Positions 1 to 7,160 of a stretch of DNA of 11,920 bases are shown in pieces. Location of the stretch: NCBI GenBank assembly GCA_035542155.1, contig DATKLX010000189.1, positions 1 to 11,920 of the forward strand. Reading direction: 5' to 3'. This DNA is from DATKLX01 sp035542155 (lineage in GTDB: Bacteria > Chloroflexota > Anaerolineae > Anaerolineales > Anaerolineaceae). A program made the position numbers and the translations under genes. Numbering within the stretch: the stretch's first letter is position 1; the number at the start of each line of letters is the position of its first letter. The notes under the pieces were generated by a model. It made no database searches. It saw only the letters and a program-made list of their open reading frames with translations, and had not been told where the DNA came from.

Positions 1-20
1 AGGCGGGTGCTCAAACATCC

Positions 21-36
21 CTTTCCCAAGGGAAAG
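21..36. repeat. Short inverted repeat CTTTCCC-AA-GGGAAAG
   Basis: Seven-base arms CTTTCCC and GGGAAAG flank two central A residues, giving a 14-of-16 palindrome. The tiny centre makes an RNA hairpin with a full stem unlikely, although a six-base stem with a four-base loop is possible. No T-run follows on either side, so a terminator is not supported. It could be a protein-binding site for a gene beyond the left edge, or chance. Confidence 0.35.
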
Positions 37-202
37 CTGCCGGTGCGCGGCTTGTTTCGCATGACGAGTATGCTGGCGGCTTGCGCAGCGTCCGATCTTT
101 TGCTTCAGTTGTTAATGTGCTGTCTTTTCAGTGGAGTCACCTGCGCAATCCGTGAAACCTCTGCGTCAATCCGTGGTCCGGTTCTCCTATTTCCGTTTTT
201 TA

Positions 203-211
203 TGCTAGAAT
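203..211 (+). promoter_or_regulatory. Candidate extended -10 promoter element for rsfS
   Basis: TGCTAGAAT contains a TG dinucleotide one base before the hexamer TAGAAT, which matches four of six positions of TATAAT. It lies about 36 bases upstream of the rsfS start. The -35 region at the expected spacing (around 182-187) is poor, so any promoter activity would have to rely on the extended -10. Inference only. Confidence 0.3.
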
Positions 212-234
212 TCTCCATATTTTTCAGATCCAAC

Positions 235-249
235 GAGAGGTGAAGACTG
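235..249 (+). promoter_or_regulatory. Ribosome binding site and CTG start of rsfS
   Basis: AGAGGTGA is followed after four bases by CTG. Because a stop codon lies immediately upstream in frame, and the next standard start would remove 46 conserved residues, this site decides the start. CTG initiation is rare but documented in bacteria. The alternative is a sequencing error that removed an ATG or shifted the frame. Confidence 0.55.
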
Positions 250-591
250 AAACCGATTGAGCTAGCCCGCGCAGTAGTCGACGCCCTGGAGGAAAAAAAG
301 GGCGAAGACATTGTTCTGCTGGATATCCACGAAATCGCCTCTTTTACTGATTTTTTTGTAATTTGCACCGGCACCAGCGACCGAATGCTGGATAGCCTGG
401 CCAGAGGCGTGGTGGAAAGCATCAAAGCAGAGTTCGATTTAAAGGGTCACATCGAGGGCCAACCCAAAGATGGCTGGCTGGTTGTCGATTTTGGCGACGT
501 GGTCGTTCACCTGCTTTCTCCCGACCAGCGCGATTATTATGACCTCGAAGGGCTATGGGTCGAGGGAAAAACTCTCTTGCGCTTGCAGTAG
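247..591 (+). CDS. rsfS: Ribosomal silencing factor RsfS
   Basis: The 114-residue product matches the RsfS/Iojap family in length and content. This family binds ribosomal protein uL14 on the 50S subunit and blocks 30S joining, damping translation in starvation or stationary phase. Visible landmarks are the N-terminal helix with LARAVVDALEEKKGEDIVLL, the central FFVICTGTSDR, and the C-terminal GWLVVDFGDVVVHL followed by YYDLEGLW. The frame is closed upstream by TGA at 241-243, and no ATG, GTG or TTG occurs before residue 47, which lies inside the conserved domain. The only start that keeps the family's N-terminal helix is CTG at 247, preceded by the purine-rich AGAGGTGA (235-242) at a plausible spacing. 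The gene ends in tandem TAG codons and converges on the oxidase operon with 8 bp between. The product is clear; the start is inferred. Confidence 0.92.
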   Translation: MKPIELARAVVDALEEKKGEDIVLLDIHEIASFTDFFVICTGTSDRMLDSLARGVVESIKAEFDLKGHIEGQPKDGWLVVDFGDVVVHLLSPDQRDYYDLEGLWVEGKTLLRLQ

Positions 592-599
592 TAGAAAAC

Positions 600-2438
600 T
601 CAGACGAGGACATCCAGCACCAGCGCCAGAAAGATGAGCGCCAGGTACATGCTGGAATAACGGTACATCATCCAGGCCGTCTTATTCCCACCTTTTTTGA
701 ACACCCTCCAGGCCTGGTAGATCAAGGCTCCGCCTAACATCACCGCAGAAACCAGGTACAGGCTCCCCGCCATGTGCAAGATGGGCAATAGAAGCGTCAG
801 CCCGACCAGCTCCAGGGTGTAGATGAAAATCTGGGTGCGAGTGGCCCGTTCCCCCTTCACTACCGGCAGCATCGGTACCCCGGCGCGGGCGTAATCTTTG
901 CGGCGAACGAGCGCCAGCGCCCAAAAATGCGGTGGGGTCCAGAGAAAAACAATCGCGAACAAGAACAACGCCGGGATGCCCAGGTTCCCAGCCGCGGCCG
1001 CCCATCCGACCAGCGGAGGAATTGCCCCCGCGCCTCCTCCGATGACAATGTTTTGCACGGTTGCTTTCTTCAAAAAGATGCTGTACAACAGAATGTAATA
1101 AATCATCCCTGCCAGGCAAAGCAGCGCGGCGAGCAGGTTGACGAACCCCGCCATCAAGAAATAGGATAGGACCAGAATTCCCAGGCCGAATGCCAGCCCT
1201 TCCGCGGCAGTCAGCCGGCCGGCGGCCAGGGGTCGTTTCGCCGTGCGCTGCATGTGCGTATCCAGTTCGCGGTCGATATACTGGTTGATCGCTCCAGATC
1301 CCCCTGCGGCCAGCCCTCCTGCCAGCAGAGTCCAGAAGGTCAGCTCCAGATCGGGCAGTTCATGCCCTCCCAGGACCATTCCGGCATAGGTGGTGACCAG
1401 CAACAAGAGGACAATGACCGGTTTGGTCAGGGCCAGCATGTCCTTGGCGTGTTGGCGGCGATCGACCGGAACGTGCATCTCAGCCTGTTCTTCACTGGCG
1501 CTGCGCCCAATCAGGCCCACCGCGGCGACCAGGATCGCTTCTGCCGCCCAGACCGCCGCCGAAGCAGCGGCGTGCAGCCCCACCAGGTCCACCGGGTAAC
1601 CTCGCATGACCTTGAGCGCTCCGACCAGCACCTGGCCAAAAAAGAGGACTGCGGTCAGGGTGGCCGCCGGGAGGATCACCGGTTGCGACCGCTGCGACCG
1701 CCAGGCCCTGACGAGCACCGCCAGCGCCAGCACGCTTGCCAGCAGGGTCAGAAGGCGATGAGTCAGATCCACCCAACCAATCGCGGATGCCGGAAGAATT
1801 TGCCCCGAGCACAGCGGCCATCCGGTGCAACCCGCGCCGGCCTGTATTTCCGCCAGGTAGATGCCGCTGACCATCACCAGGAAAGTGGTCGCGGCCAGAG
1901 CAAGAGTCAGTCGGGCAAATGGCGAGCGGAACACCAACTTTTGGGCAGACCCTCGCTCCTCACCTGATGATTGGGCAAAGAACGCAGCAACTGCGGCTGC
2001 GGTCACCAGCCCCAGGATGGCCAGAGCGATCCCCATGTGCAAGGCGTTGATTGCGCCAGGCGATCCGGCCGAGAAAATCCGTCCAGCCCCCAGCCCGGTT
2101 TCGACCAGGAACAGCCCCAAGGCCATCCCGGTTGGGATCAAAATCCAGAGCTTCTCGCGATGATTTCGTACAGCGAACCAAAGGCTTAAACCAGTGAGAC
2201 AGCCAGAAATCAACGTGAGCGCGCGATGAACATACTGGATCTGAGCGGTCAGGTCATCTGGCAGCCCCCACTGGCCGAAGCAGGTCGGCCAATCCGGGCA
2301 GCCCTGCGCGCCTCCGCTCACCCGGACCACGGTTCCGGCCACGATGGCCAGGGTCGTCACGATCGCCGCGGCCAGCAGCAGGAAGCGCAGTCCTTCCACA
2401 CGTTTACCGGTTGAAAATCCCCACTGACTCGAACTCAT
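600..2438 (-). CDS. ctaAB: CtaA-CtaB fusion: heme A synthase plus heme O synthase
   Basis: A 612-residue membrane protein joins two sequential enzymes of heme A synthesis. Residues 1 to about 312 are a COX15/CtaA-type heme A synthase with eight likely membrane segments. The four conserved histidines are visible (H71, H134, H227, H289), as is one CX5C pair in each half (C47/C53 in CPDWPTC and C204/C210 in CTGWPLC). Residues ~330-612 are a UbiA-type protoheme IX farnesyltransferase (CtaB). Its Asp-rich motif N385-x3-D389-x3-D393 is followed by MQRTAKRPL, and the second motif is DYARAGVPMLPVV. CtaB adds the farnesyl group to heme B to give heme O, and CtaA oxidises heme O to heme A, so the fusion could pass heme O directly between sites. 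The ATG has a GAGGTG ribosome binding site and follows surf1 by 9 bp. The enzymes are usually separate genes; I recall a similar fusion in Thermus relatives but cannot verify it here. Confidence 0.93.
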   Translation of the reverse strand: MSSSQWGFSTGKRVEGLRFLLLAAAIVTTLAIVAGTVVRVSGGAQGCPDWPTCFGQWGLPDDLTAQIQYVHRALTLISGCLTGLSLWFAVRNHREKLWILIPTGMALGLFLVETGLGAGRIFSAGSPGAINALHMGIALAILGLVTAAAVAAFFAQSSGEERGSAQKLVFRSPFARLTLALAATTFLVMVSGIYLAEIQAGAGCTGWPLCSGQILPASAIGWVDLTHRLLTLLASVLALAVLVRAWRSQRSQPVILPAATLTAVLFFGQVLVGALKVMRGYPVDLVGLHAAASAAVWAAEAILVAAVGLIGRSASEEQAEMHVPVDRRQHAKDMLALTKPVIVLLLLVTTYAGMVLGGHELPDLELTFWTLLAGGLAAGGSGAINQYIDRELDTHMQRTAKRPLAAGRLTAAEGLAFGLGILVLSYFLMAGFVNLLAALLCLAGMIYYILLYSIFLKKATVQNIVIGGGAGAIPPLVGWAAAAGNLGIPALFLFAIVFLWTPPHFWALALVRRKDYARAGVPMLPVVKGERATRTQIFIYTLELVGLTLLLPILHMAGSLYLVSAVMLGGALIYQAWRVFKKGGNKTAWMMYRYSSMYLALIFLALVLDVLV

Positions 2439-2447
2439 CCACCACCT

Positions 2448-3257
2448 CTATTTCTTAATCAGGGTCTTCTGGTTGAGCCCTGGATGTGTTGTTTTTCTAG
2501 CCGGTTTCCCTGCCAGCCGGCTGCGCACGTAAAACGGGTAGCCGGCGGCCAGGATTGCGGCGAACGTAAACCACTGGATGGCGTAGCCCTCGTGCGGGCC
2601 TTCGCTCAGATCGAAAACCGGTTCGGTGCGAGCCGGCAGACCCCCATCGGCCGGCTTTCCGCCGCTCGTTTGCTGGATGTACATTGGCAGCAGCGGCAGG
2701 TCGACCTGTTTCTGGATCCGCTCCAGGTTGGCAAAAATGAACGCGTCGAGACGACCTTCTTTCGGATCTGTTTGGCCAAGGGGGTTGGATGCGGTCTGGC
2801 TGCTTCGAAAAATCCCGGTCAGTGTGATCAGGCCCGGCTCATCGTATTTCTTCCACTGCTCTCGCGCCAGGTCTTCCAGCGGGATCCAGCCGCGGTCGAC
2901 CAGGACAGCCTGGTCAGTACCCTCAATTCTTAAAGGCGTTAGCAAATCCATCCCCGCCTGGCCGTTATACACCTGGTTTCGCAGGATGACCTGTTGAGAA
3001 AAGTCATACGTCCCCCTGGCGGTAACGCGGCGGTATTCTATGTTGGTCAAATTGGGATCGGAAGCATGGGCGTTTAAATCCAGCGGGGCCCTTTCGATTT
3101 GGACGCGCACGCTGGCGTTGTACTCCCGGCGCTGTTCCAGCCGGTCGAGCTGCCAGAAACCGAGTCTCACCATCGCCAGCACCGCCGTAATCGCCAGCAG
3201 TGTCGTTAGCACCCAACGCCAGGTTAGCAGTTGTCTCCAGACCGGGTTCTTGTTCAT
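2448..3257 (-). CDS. SURF1 family cytochrome oxidase assembly protein
   Basis: The 269-residue product has the SURF1 architecture: a short cytoplasmic start, a first membrane helix (about 16-32), a large extracytoplasmic domain, and a second helix (about 228-243). Family landmarks are LGFWQLDRLEQR (32-43) at the end of helix one, VLVDRGWIP (118-126), and GPHEGYAIQWFTFA (220-233) entering helix two. SURF1 proteins assist insertion or retention of heme a in subunit I of aa3-type oxidases. The start ATG overlaps the stop of the upstream cupredoxin-like gene in an ATGA junction and has an AGGAGG ribosome binding site, so translational coupling is likely. Its position between copper delivery genes and the heme A synthase fusion fits a role in oxidase assembly. 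The C-terminal tail is Lys-rich. Confidence 0.93.
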   Translation of the reverse strand: MNKNPVWRQLLTWRWVLTTLLAITAVLAMVRLGFWQLDRLEQRREYNASVRVQIERAPLDLNAHASDPNLTNIEYRRVTARGTYDFSQQVILRNQVYNGQAGMDLLTPLRIEGTDQAVLVDRGWIPLEDLAREQWKKYDEPGLITLTGIFRSSQTASNPLGQTDPKEGRLDAFIFANLERIQKQVDLPLLPMYIQQTSGGKPADGGLPARTEPVFDLSEGPHEGYAIQWFTFAAILAAGYPFYVRSRLAGKPARKTTHPGLNQKTLIKK

Positions 3258-3760
3258 TGTCCGCCTCCTGCGGATTTCGGCTGGTAGAGGACGAAGCTGT
3301 AAACCAGGAACAGGCCGATGGTTGGTAGGCCAAGCGTCAGGATCGCCGTCAGGCGTGTTAGCCAGGTAACCTGTGGGCGAACGTCGACCCCGAGATAGCG
3401 GCTGAGTTCAAAACTGCATTCGTAGCTGTATTGGTTCGCGGTATCTAGTAACAGAGATCCACTTGTCCCCGCTGGAACCCAGATCGGGCCCAACTGGTGG
3501 CTGGAGGTATCCTCATTTTTCACTACCAGGAGATCCCCCTGGACGAAGCGCATCTCCGCCGGCAGGGACGGATCCGGTTCGCCGGCTGCCACCCGGTCGG
3601 CAGTTCCGCGGGGGATCAACAGCTCGATCGTCTGGGGCCCGCGTTCAAGCCGGTCTGGTGAGAATAGGTAAGCTCCTTCGCTGATCAGAAACGCCAACAC
3701 CAGGCCCGCGATAACGGAAATCAATACTCTCCTGAACAGGCTGTTGGTATCGATTTTCAT
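3254..3760 (-). CDS. Membrane-anchored cupredoxin-like protein of the oxidase operon
   Basis: I do not recognise a named family. The 168-residue product has an N-terminal membrane helix (about 12-33), an extracytoplasmic domain of roughly 100 residues, and a C-terminal helix (about 137-159). The domain reads like a cupredoxin beta-sandwich: FVQGDLLVVKNEDTSSHQLG (72-91) resembles the strand before the first type-1 copper His, and NQYSYECSF (109-117) resembles the strand carrying the copper Cys. H88 and C115 are therefore candidate ligands. The usual second His and Met after the Cys are missing, since ELSRYLGVDV follows. I chose the ATG at 3760 because AAGGAGGG lies just upstream; a longer frame from 3949 overlaps sco and lacks family-like sequence. 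The gene begins 2 bp after sco and ends in a 4-nt overlap with surf1. A role in copper or CuA/CuB assembly is inferred only from this context. Confidence 0.72.
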   Translation of the reverse strand: MKIDTNSLFRRVLISVIAGLVLAFLISEGAYLFSPDRLERGPQTIELLIPRGTADRVAAGEPDPSLPAEMRFVQGDLLVVKNEDTSSHQLGPIWVPAGTSGSLLLDTANQYSYECSFELSRYLGVDVRPQVTWLTRLTAILTLGLPTIGLFLVYSFVLYQPKSAGGGQ

Positions 3761-3762
3761 GG

Positions 3763-4374
3763 TCAGCCCTCCTTGACCAGCGCCCGCACGTCCTGGAGCA
3801 TATCGTCCGTCGGCGTGCCGTAGGTGTAGGTCAGGCGCAGGTTTCCCCGCCGGTCGATTGCGTACACCACATTGGAGTGCGCCACCTGAGAAGGCGGAGA
3901 GCTGTAGCCCCATTCCGGGACCTCGACGTAGACGCCGTACGCTTTCCAAACCGCCGTCAGCTCTTCCGGCGACCCGGTCAGGCCGATCATATTGGACTTG
4001 AATTGCGTCAGGTACGATCCCAACTGCTGCGGCGTATCGTGGATAGGATCAACCGTGACGAATAGCATCTGGACCTGGTCCGCCTGATTTCCAAGGTCCG
4101 AATAGATCTGCCTGAACTGCGCCAGGGTCGTTGGGCATTCCTCCGGGCAGTTGGTATATCCGAAAAAGAGCAGAACCACCTTCCCACGCGCCTCAGAAAG
4201 CTGGAATAGTTTTCCTTTTTGATCCACCAGATGGAGCTGTGGCGCAGAGAGGGCCGGCTCGATCACAGAACCGCGGAAGTGATAAGGCCGGTTGAGAATG
4301 CTGGCCCCCAGCAGGAATACCCCTGCCAGCGCGGCGAGCCCTATTGTCAACCAGATCCCTTTATATCCGAACAT
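3763..4374 (-). CDS. Sco/SenC family copper chaperone
   Basis: A 203-residue, membrane-anchored thioredoxin-fold protein of the Sco1/SenC/PrrC family, which delivers copper to, or reduces, the CuA site of subunit II on the outer face of the membrane. One N-terminal helix (about 8-26) is followed by the thioredoxin-like domain. FFGYTNCPEECPTTL gives the CX3C copper motif (C76, C80), VTVDPIHDTP (107-115) is the conserved VDP segment, and the distal copper-ligand histidine is H166 in VAHSNVVYAID. All three ligands are present, so copper binding is expected. The frame extends to a TTG at 4383, but AAAGGA abuts that codon. ATG at 4374 (or GTG at 4377) has a proper distance from it, so I use the ATG. 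The gene follows coxC by about 22 bp and precedes the cupredoxin-like gene by 2 bp. Confidence 0.92.
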   Translation of the reverse strand: MFGYKGIWLTIGLAALAGVFLLGASILNRPYHFRGSVIEPALSAPQLHLVDQKGKLFQLSEARGKVVLLFFGYTNCPEECPTTLAQFRQIYSDLGNQADQVQMLFVTVDPIHDTPQQLGSYLTQFKSNMIGLTGSPEELTAVWKAYGVYVEVPEWGYSSPPSQVAHSNVVYAIDRRGNLRLTYTYGTPTDDMLQDVRALVKEG

Positions 4375-4396
4375 CACATCCAATCCTTTAAGAAAT

Positions 4397-4987
4397 TTAT
4401 CTGGCGATTACCGTGCCAATCAGATACAGAGCCGGGTAGAAGAAGACCCAGACCAAATCGACAAAGTGCCAGTACACCGCTCCTGCTTCAACGGCCCAAT
4501 GCCTTTCAGCCGAGTACACTCCACGCCGCCCATTGAAGTACAGGATGAGGAGGAGAACGACGCCGGTAAGAACGTGGAAACCATGCATCCCGGTCATCAT
4601 GAAGAATACCGCCCCCTGGGCTCCATCGCTAACTGAGAAAGGCGCGGTGCGCCATTCGACCCCAACCACTCCCAGAAGGAACGTAATCCCCAGGGCGATC
4701 GTCGCCAGAATGTTGGAAAGAAAACCCTTCCGGTCCCCGTACGCCATGCTGGTCTCGGCCCGGTTCATGAAGAAGCTGCTGGTCAACAGAACCGAGGTGA
4801 CCACCAGGCCCAGAGGCTGGTTCAGCTCGGGACGGTGCAATCCCAGCAGGTAAAAACGTGTGACCAGCAGCGCGCCAAAAATAAAGCTGTCTGAGACCAG
4901 GAAGAGCCACAATCCCAACCGGTTGGTCTGCGTCTTATACTGGTATTCCCCTTCCGCCCCATGGGCGGCGGTGATTTCTGCGCTCAT
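4397..4987 (-). CDS. ctaE: Cytochrome c oxidase subunit III
   Basis: The 196-residue product is a short, five-helix subunit III of the type found in bacterial caa3 oxidases; it lacks the first two helices of the mitochondrial form. Landmarks are the amphipathic entry NRLGLWLFLVSDSFIFGALL (22-41), GVEWRT (109-114), FFMMTGMHGFHVLTGV (128-143), and the C-terminal helix with E167, YWHFVDLVWVFFYPALYL (172-189). Subunit III carries no redox cofactor and stabilises subunit I turnover. The ATG is preceded by a strong GGAGGTGA and overlaps the stop of the subunit IV gene by 4 nt (ATGA). Confidence 0.95.
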   Translation of the reverse strand: MSAEITAAHGAEGEYQYKTQTNRLGLWLFLVSDSFIFGALLVTRFYLLGLHRPELNQPLGLVVTSVLLTSSFFMNRAETSMAYGDRKGFLSNILATIALGITFLLGVVGVEWRTAPFSVSDGAQGAVFFMMTGMHGFHVLTGVVLLLILYFNGRRGVYSAERHWAVEAGAVYWHFVDLVWVFFYPALYLIGTVIAR

Positions 4988-5184
4988 TCTTCACCTCCGG
5001 TAAAAACTTTGCGGATGTGCATGTAATACCAGAGCACCAGCCCGGCCTTGACCAGCGCCATCAATACCATTGCGGGCAAAAAAGCCCCGTTCGTCCCCAC
5101 GAAATATTCAATTCCTGTGATTACTGCCAGGGCGATGAAGACCAACAAACCCTGGCGGAGAAGCTGTGATTTTTTGGTATCCAT
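4984..5184 (-). CDS. ctaF: Small cytochrome c oxidase subunit IV (prokaryotic type)
   Basis: A 66-residue protein with two membrane helices (about 12-29 and 35-53). The second ends in ALVKAGLVLWYYMHIR, close to the KA-x-LV-x2-YFMH signature of prokaryotic oxidase subunit IV proteins. Such subunits pack against subunit I and support stability. The frame extends to a TTG at 5208, but that would add eight residues overlapping the coxA stop. ATG at 5184 has GGGAGA about seven bases upstream and gives the usual N-terminus, so I chose it. It sits between subunits I and III and overlaps the latter by 4 nt. Confidence 0.85.
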   Translation of the reverse strand: MDTKKSQLLRQGLLVFIALAVITGIEYFVGTNGAFLPAMVLMALVKAGLVLWYYMHIRKVFTGGEE

Positions 5185-5204
5185 ATCTTTCTCCCAAATT
5201 GATT

Positions 5205-7133
5205 TCAATCCCCGGCCTGGCTAGGGTTGAGATCGAGCGGACGCGGGCCGGCTGGACCGGTAGCTTTGGACTGGCCCGGTTGGCCTCCTTCTTTTGGATC
5301 CATCACAACGTAGACAGATCCTTCCAGGCCGTAATCGTATGGCTCGCCAACTACCTCGAATGGATGAGCGTAGTTATGCAAAGGCATCGGGGAGGGTACC
5401 TGCCACTCGGGGGAGCGCGATGCCCACACGTTGCCGGTGGCAACCTCGCCGTGCCGCGCGCTGCGGATAATGTTGATGAAGAAGATCAGGACGGAGAGGC
5501 CGATCAAAAATCCGGCGATCGTGATCGCGATGTGGATCGGCTGGATCCCAAGCGCGGGGTCATAATCCGCGATGCGGCGGCGCATCCCCAGCAAACCCGC
5601 CCACATCTGGCCCAGAGACATCACGAAAAAGGCGGGCGTCATCAGCCAGAACTGGAGCTTGCCCAGGGTTTCGTTCATCCTCCGCCCGGTAATCTTGGGG
5701 AACCAGTAATGGATGGCGGCGATCACAGGGAAGATGTACCCGCCAAACATCGTCGCGTGGAAATGTCCGACCACAAAATACGTATCGGTCAGGTGCAGGT
5801 CCGTGGAGATCGTCCCCAGCACCGGGCCGGTTAGTCCGCCGAGGAGGAAGACCAGGACTCCGCCCAGCACGAACAGCATCGGCGTGGGGAAGGAGATCTT
5901 CCCTTCCCAAATGGTGCCCACCCAACTGAAGAACTTGACCCCGGTTGGAACCGCTACCAGCAGCGTGCTGTACATGAACGGGACGCGCAGGTAAGGATCC
6001 ATTCCAGAGGCATACATGTGGTGCGCGAAAACCAGGAACCCGGTGATGGCTATCCCCATGGAGGAGAGCGCTACCCAGCGGTAGCCGAACAGAGGCTTGC
6101 GCGCGAACACCGGCAGCAGCTCGCTGATCACCCCCAGGCCCGGGAGGACGAAGATGTACACCGCCGGGTGGGAATAAAACCAGAACAGGTATTGGAAGAG
6201 AATGGGATTCCCTCCGTTCGCCGGGTCGAAGAAGCCCATCCCAAACAGGCGCTCGAAACTCACCATCTGGAAAGATAGACCAATGAGCTGGGTTGCCGTC
6301 AGGGCGATGAACGAGGTCGCCAGGATCCCCCAGACAAAGATGGGTATCCGGAACAGGTTCATGCCTTTGGTGCGCAGGCGCATGATGGTGACAATGAAGT
6401 TGAGCGAGCCTACGATCGAGGAAAGACCGTTCAGGAATACGCCGACGAAAAAGGTCTGCATCCCCAGGGGAGCTCGGATGCTCAGGGGCGGATAAGCAGT
6501 CCAACCGGTATCGAACCCCCCCAACACCAGGCTGTTTAGAAAAATGATCGAGCCGGCCGCGGCGATCCAGAAACCAAACGCGTTCAGGCGGGGAAAAGCC
6601 ATATCCTTCGCCCCGATCAGCAGTGGCACGAGATAGTTGCCCATCGCGGCGAACCCCAGCAGGATCGAAATGATCAGGCCCATGCCGTGCATTCCGATCA
6701 ACGTATTGAACTGCTGCAGGGCCAGCATCTGCGAGCCGGGCACGACCAGCTTCGAGCGGAAGATCAACGCAAACGTGCCGCCAAGACCGAGGAGGATCAA
6801 AGAGAGCGTCCCGTACTGGATCCCGATCACTTTGTGGTCAGTGCTGGGACCGAGGTAGCGGTCATACCATTTCAGTTGGTCTTCTTGGCCCTCGTCCTCG
6901 CTTTCTTCAGGAGTTGAGCGCCCCATCGCCCACTCGAACCAATCGTGGAATACCCCCACCCCGGCGACAAATGAGAGCGCCCCGATAAACGCGCCCAGGA
7001 CCAGAGCCGGTTCCGTTTTCCAGGGCAGGCCCATTAACGCCCGGATTCCGCCGACGATACCCATCCCTACCGCCGTCCCTATGATTTGCGCCAGCAGGCC
7101 GCGAACCAGCCCAACCGATAAGATTTTTTTCAA
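5205..7133 (-). CDS. ctaD: Cytochrome c oxidase subunit I, A2-type heme-copper oxidase
   Basis: The 642-residue catalytic subunit reduces O2 at the heme a3-CuB site and pumps protons. Visible ligands are H149 (heme a, in LIGMHGMGLI), H322 with Y326 (CuB and the crosslinked Tyr, in YSHPAVY), H371/H372 (CuB), H457 (heme a3) and H459 (heme a, in VVGHFHA). The Glu of A1-type enzymes (HPEVY) is Ala here, and Tyr-Ser precedes the His, which is the A2-type signature. The D-channel entrance Asp (D177 in AKDMAFPR) and the K-channel Lys (K400 in TGVKFFSW) are both retained. Residues 1-90 form an extension with two extra predicted helices and an acidic linker (about 74-86) before the usual start of the family near RYLGPSTDHK. 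I accept the TTG start because GGAGAGG lies five bases upstream and an in-frame stop lies 15 bases upstream. The gene follows subunit II by 27 bp. Confidence 0.97.
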   Translation of the reverse strand: MKKILSVGLVRGLLAQIIGTAVGMGIVGGIRALMGLPWKTEPALVLGAFIGALSFVAGVGVFHDWFEWAMGRSTPEESEDEGQEDQLKWYDRYLGPSTDHKVIGIQYGTLSLILLGLGGTFALIFRSKLVVPGSQMLALQQFNTLIGMHGMGLIISILLGFAAMGNYLVPLLIGAKDMAFPRLNAFGFWIAAAGSIIFLNSLVLGGFDTGWTAYPPLSIRAPLGMQTFFVGVFLNGLSSIVGSLNFIVTIMRLRTKGMNLFRIPIFVWGILATSFIALTATQLIGLSFQMVSFERLFGMGFFDPANGGNPILFQYLFWFYSHPAVYIFVLPGLGVISELLPVFARKPLFGYRWVALSSMGIAITGFLVFAHHMYASGMDPYLRVPFMYSTLLVAVPTGVKFFSWVGTIWEGKISFPTPMLFVLGGVLVFLLGGLTGPVLGTISTDLHLTDTYFVVGHFHATMFGGYIFPVIAAIHYWFPKITGRRMNETLGKLQFWLMTPAFFVMSLGQMWAGLLGMRRRIADYDPALGIQPIHIAITIAGFLIGLSVLIFFINIIRSARHGEVATGNVWASRSPEWQVPSPMPLHNYAHPFEVVGEPYDYGLEGSVYVVMDPKEGGQPGQSKATGPAGPRPLDLNPSQAGD

Positions 7134-7160
7134 TTCATCCTCTCCTTTTCACCGCGCTGA

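Larger units (their letters stand above)
1..246. other. Left-edge region without a supported gene
   Basis: I see no gene I can support here. The plus frame from position 1 stays open to the TGA at 241-243, but its translation has no recognisable motif, starts with no ribosome binding site and gives a Leu/Phe/Ser-rich sequence typical of chance reading. A short minus-strand ATG at 18 would leave the window after six codons and cannot be judged. The stretch holds a near-perfect inverted repeat (21-36), an extended -10-like element near 203-211, and the rsfS ribosome binding site at its right end. Confidence 0.5.

Noticed and set aside
1..18. Start of a minus-strand gene leaving the window (ATG at 18)
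   Set aside because: Only six codons are visible and the purine-rich stretch before it abuts the ATG, so neither product nor start can be judged.
7..243. 78-codon plus-strand frame before rsfS
   Set aside because: No ribosome binding site, no recognisable motif, and it spans the probable rsfS promoter. Considered and left as chance.
1254..1967. 237-codon open frame on the plus strand
   Set aside because: It lies wholly antisense to the ctaAB fusion, whose motifs are all intact. Its translation is rich in Gln, Arg, His and Pro with no domain, and there is no ribosome binding site.
3761..3949. 63-residue upstream extension of the cupredoxin-like protein
   Set aside because: The extension overlaps the end of sco in another frame and reads as Arg/Gly-rich noise. 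ATG at 3760 has its own AAGGAGGG and gives a membrane-helix start.
5560..6504. 314-codon minus-strand frame and a 222-codon plus-strand frame (5166-5834) over the subunit I gene
   Set aside because: Both are out-of-frame shadows of subunit I. Their low-complexity, His/Pro/Arg-rich translations match no family.
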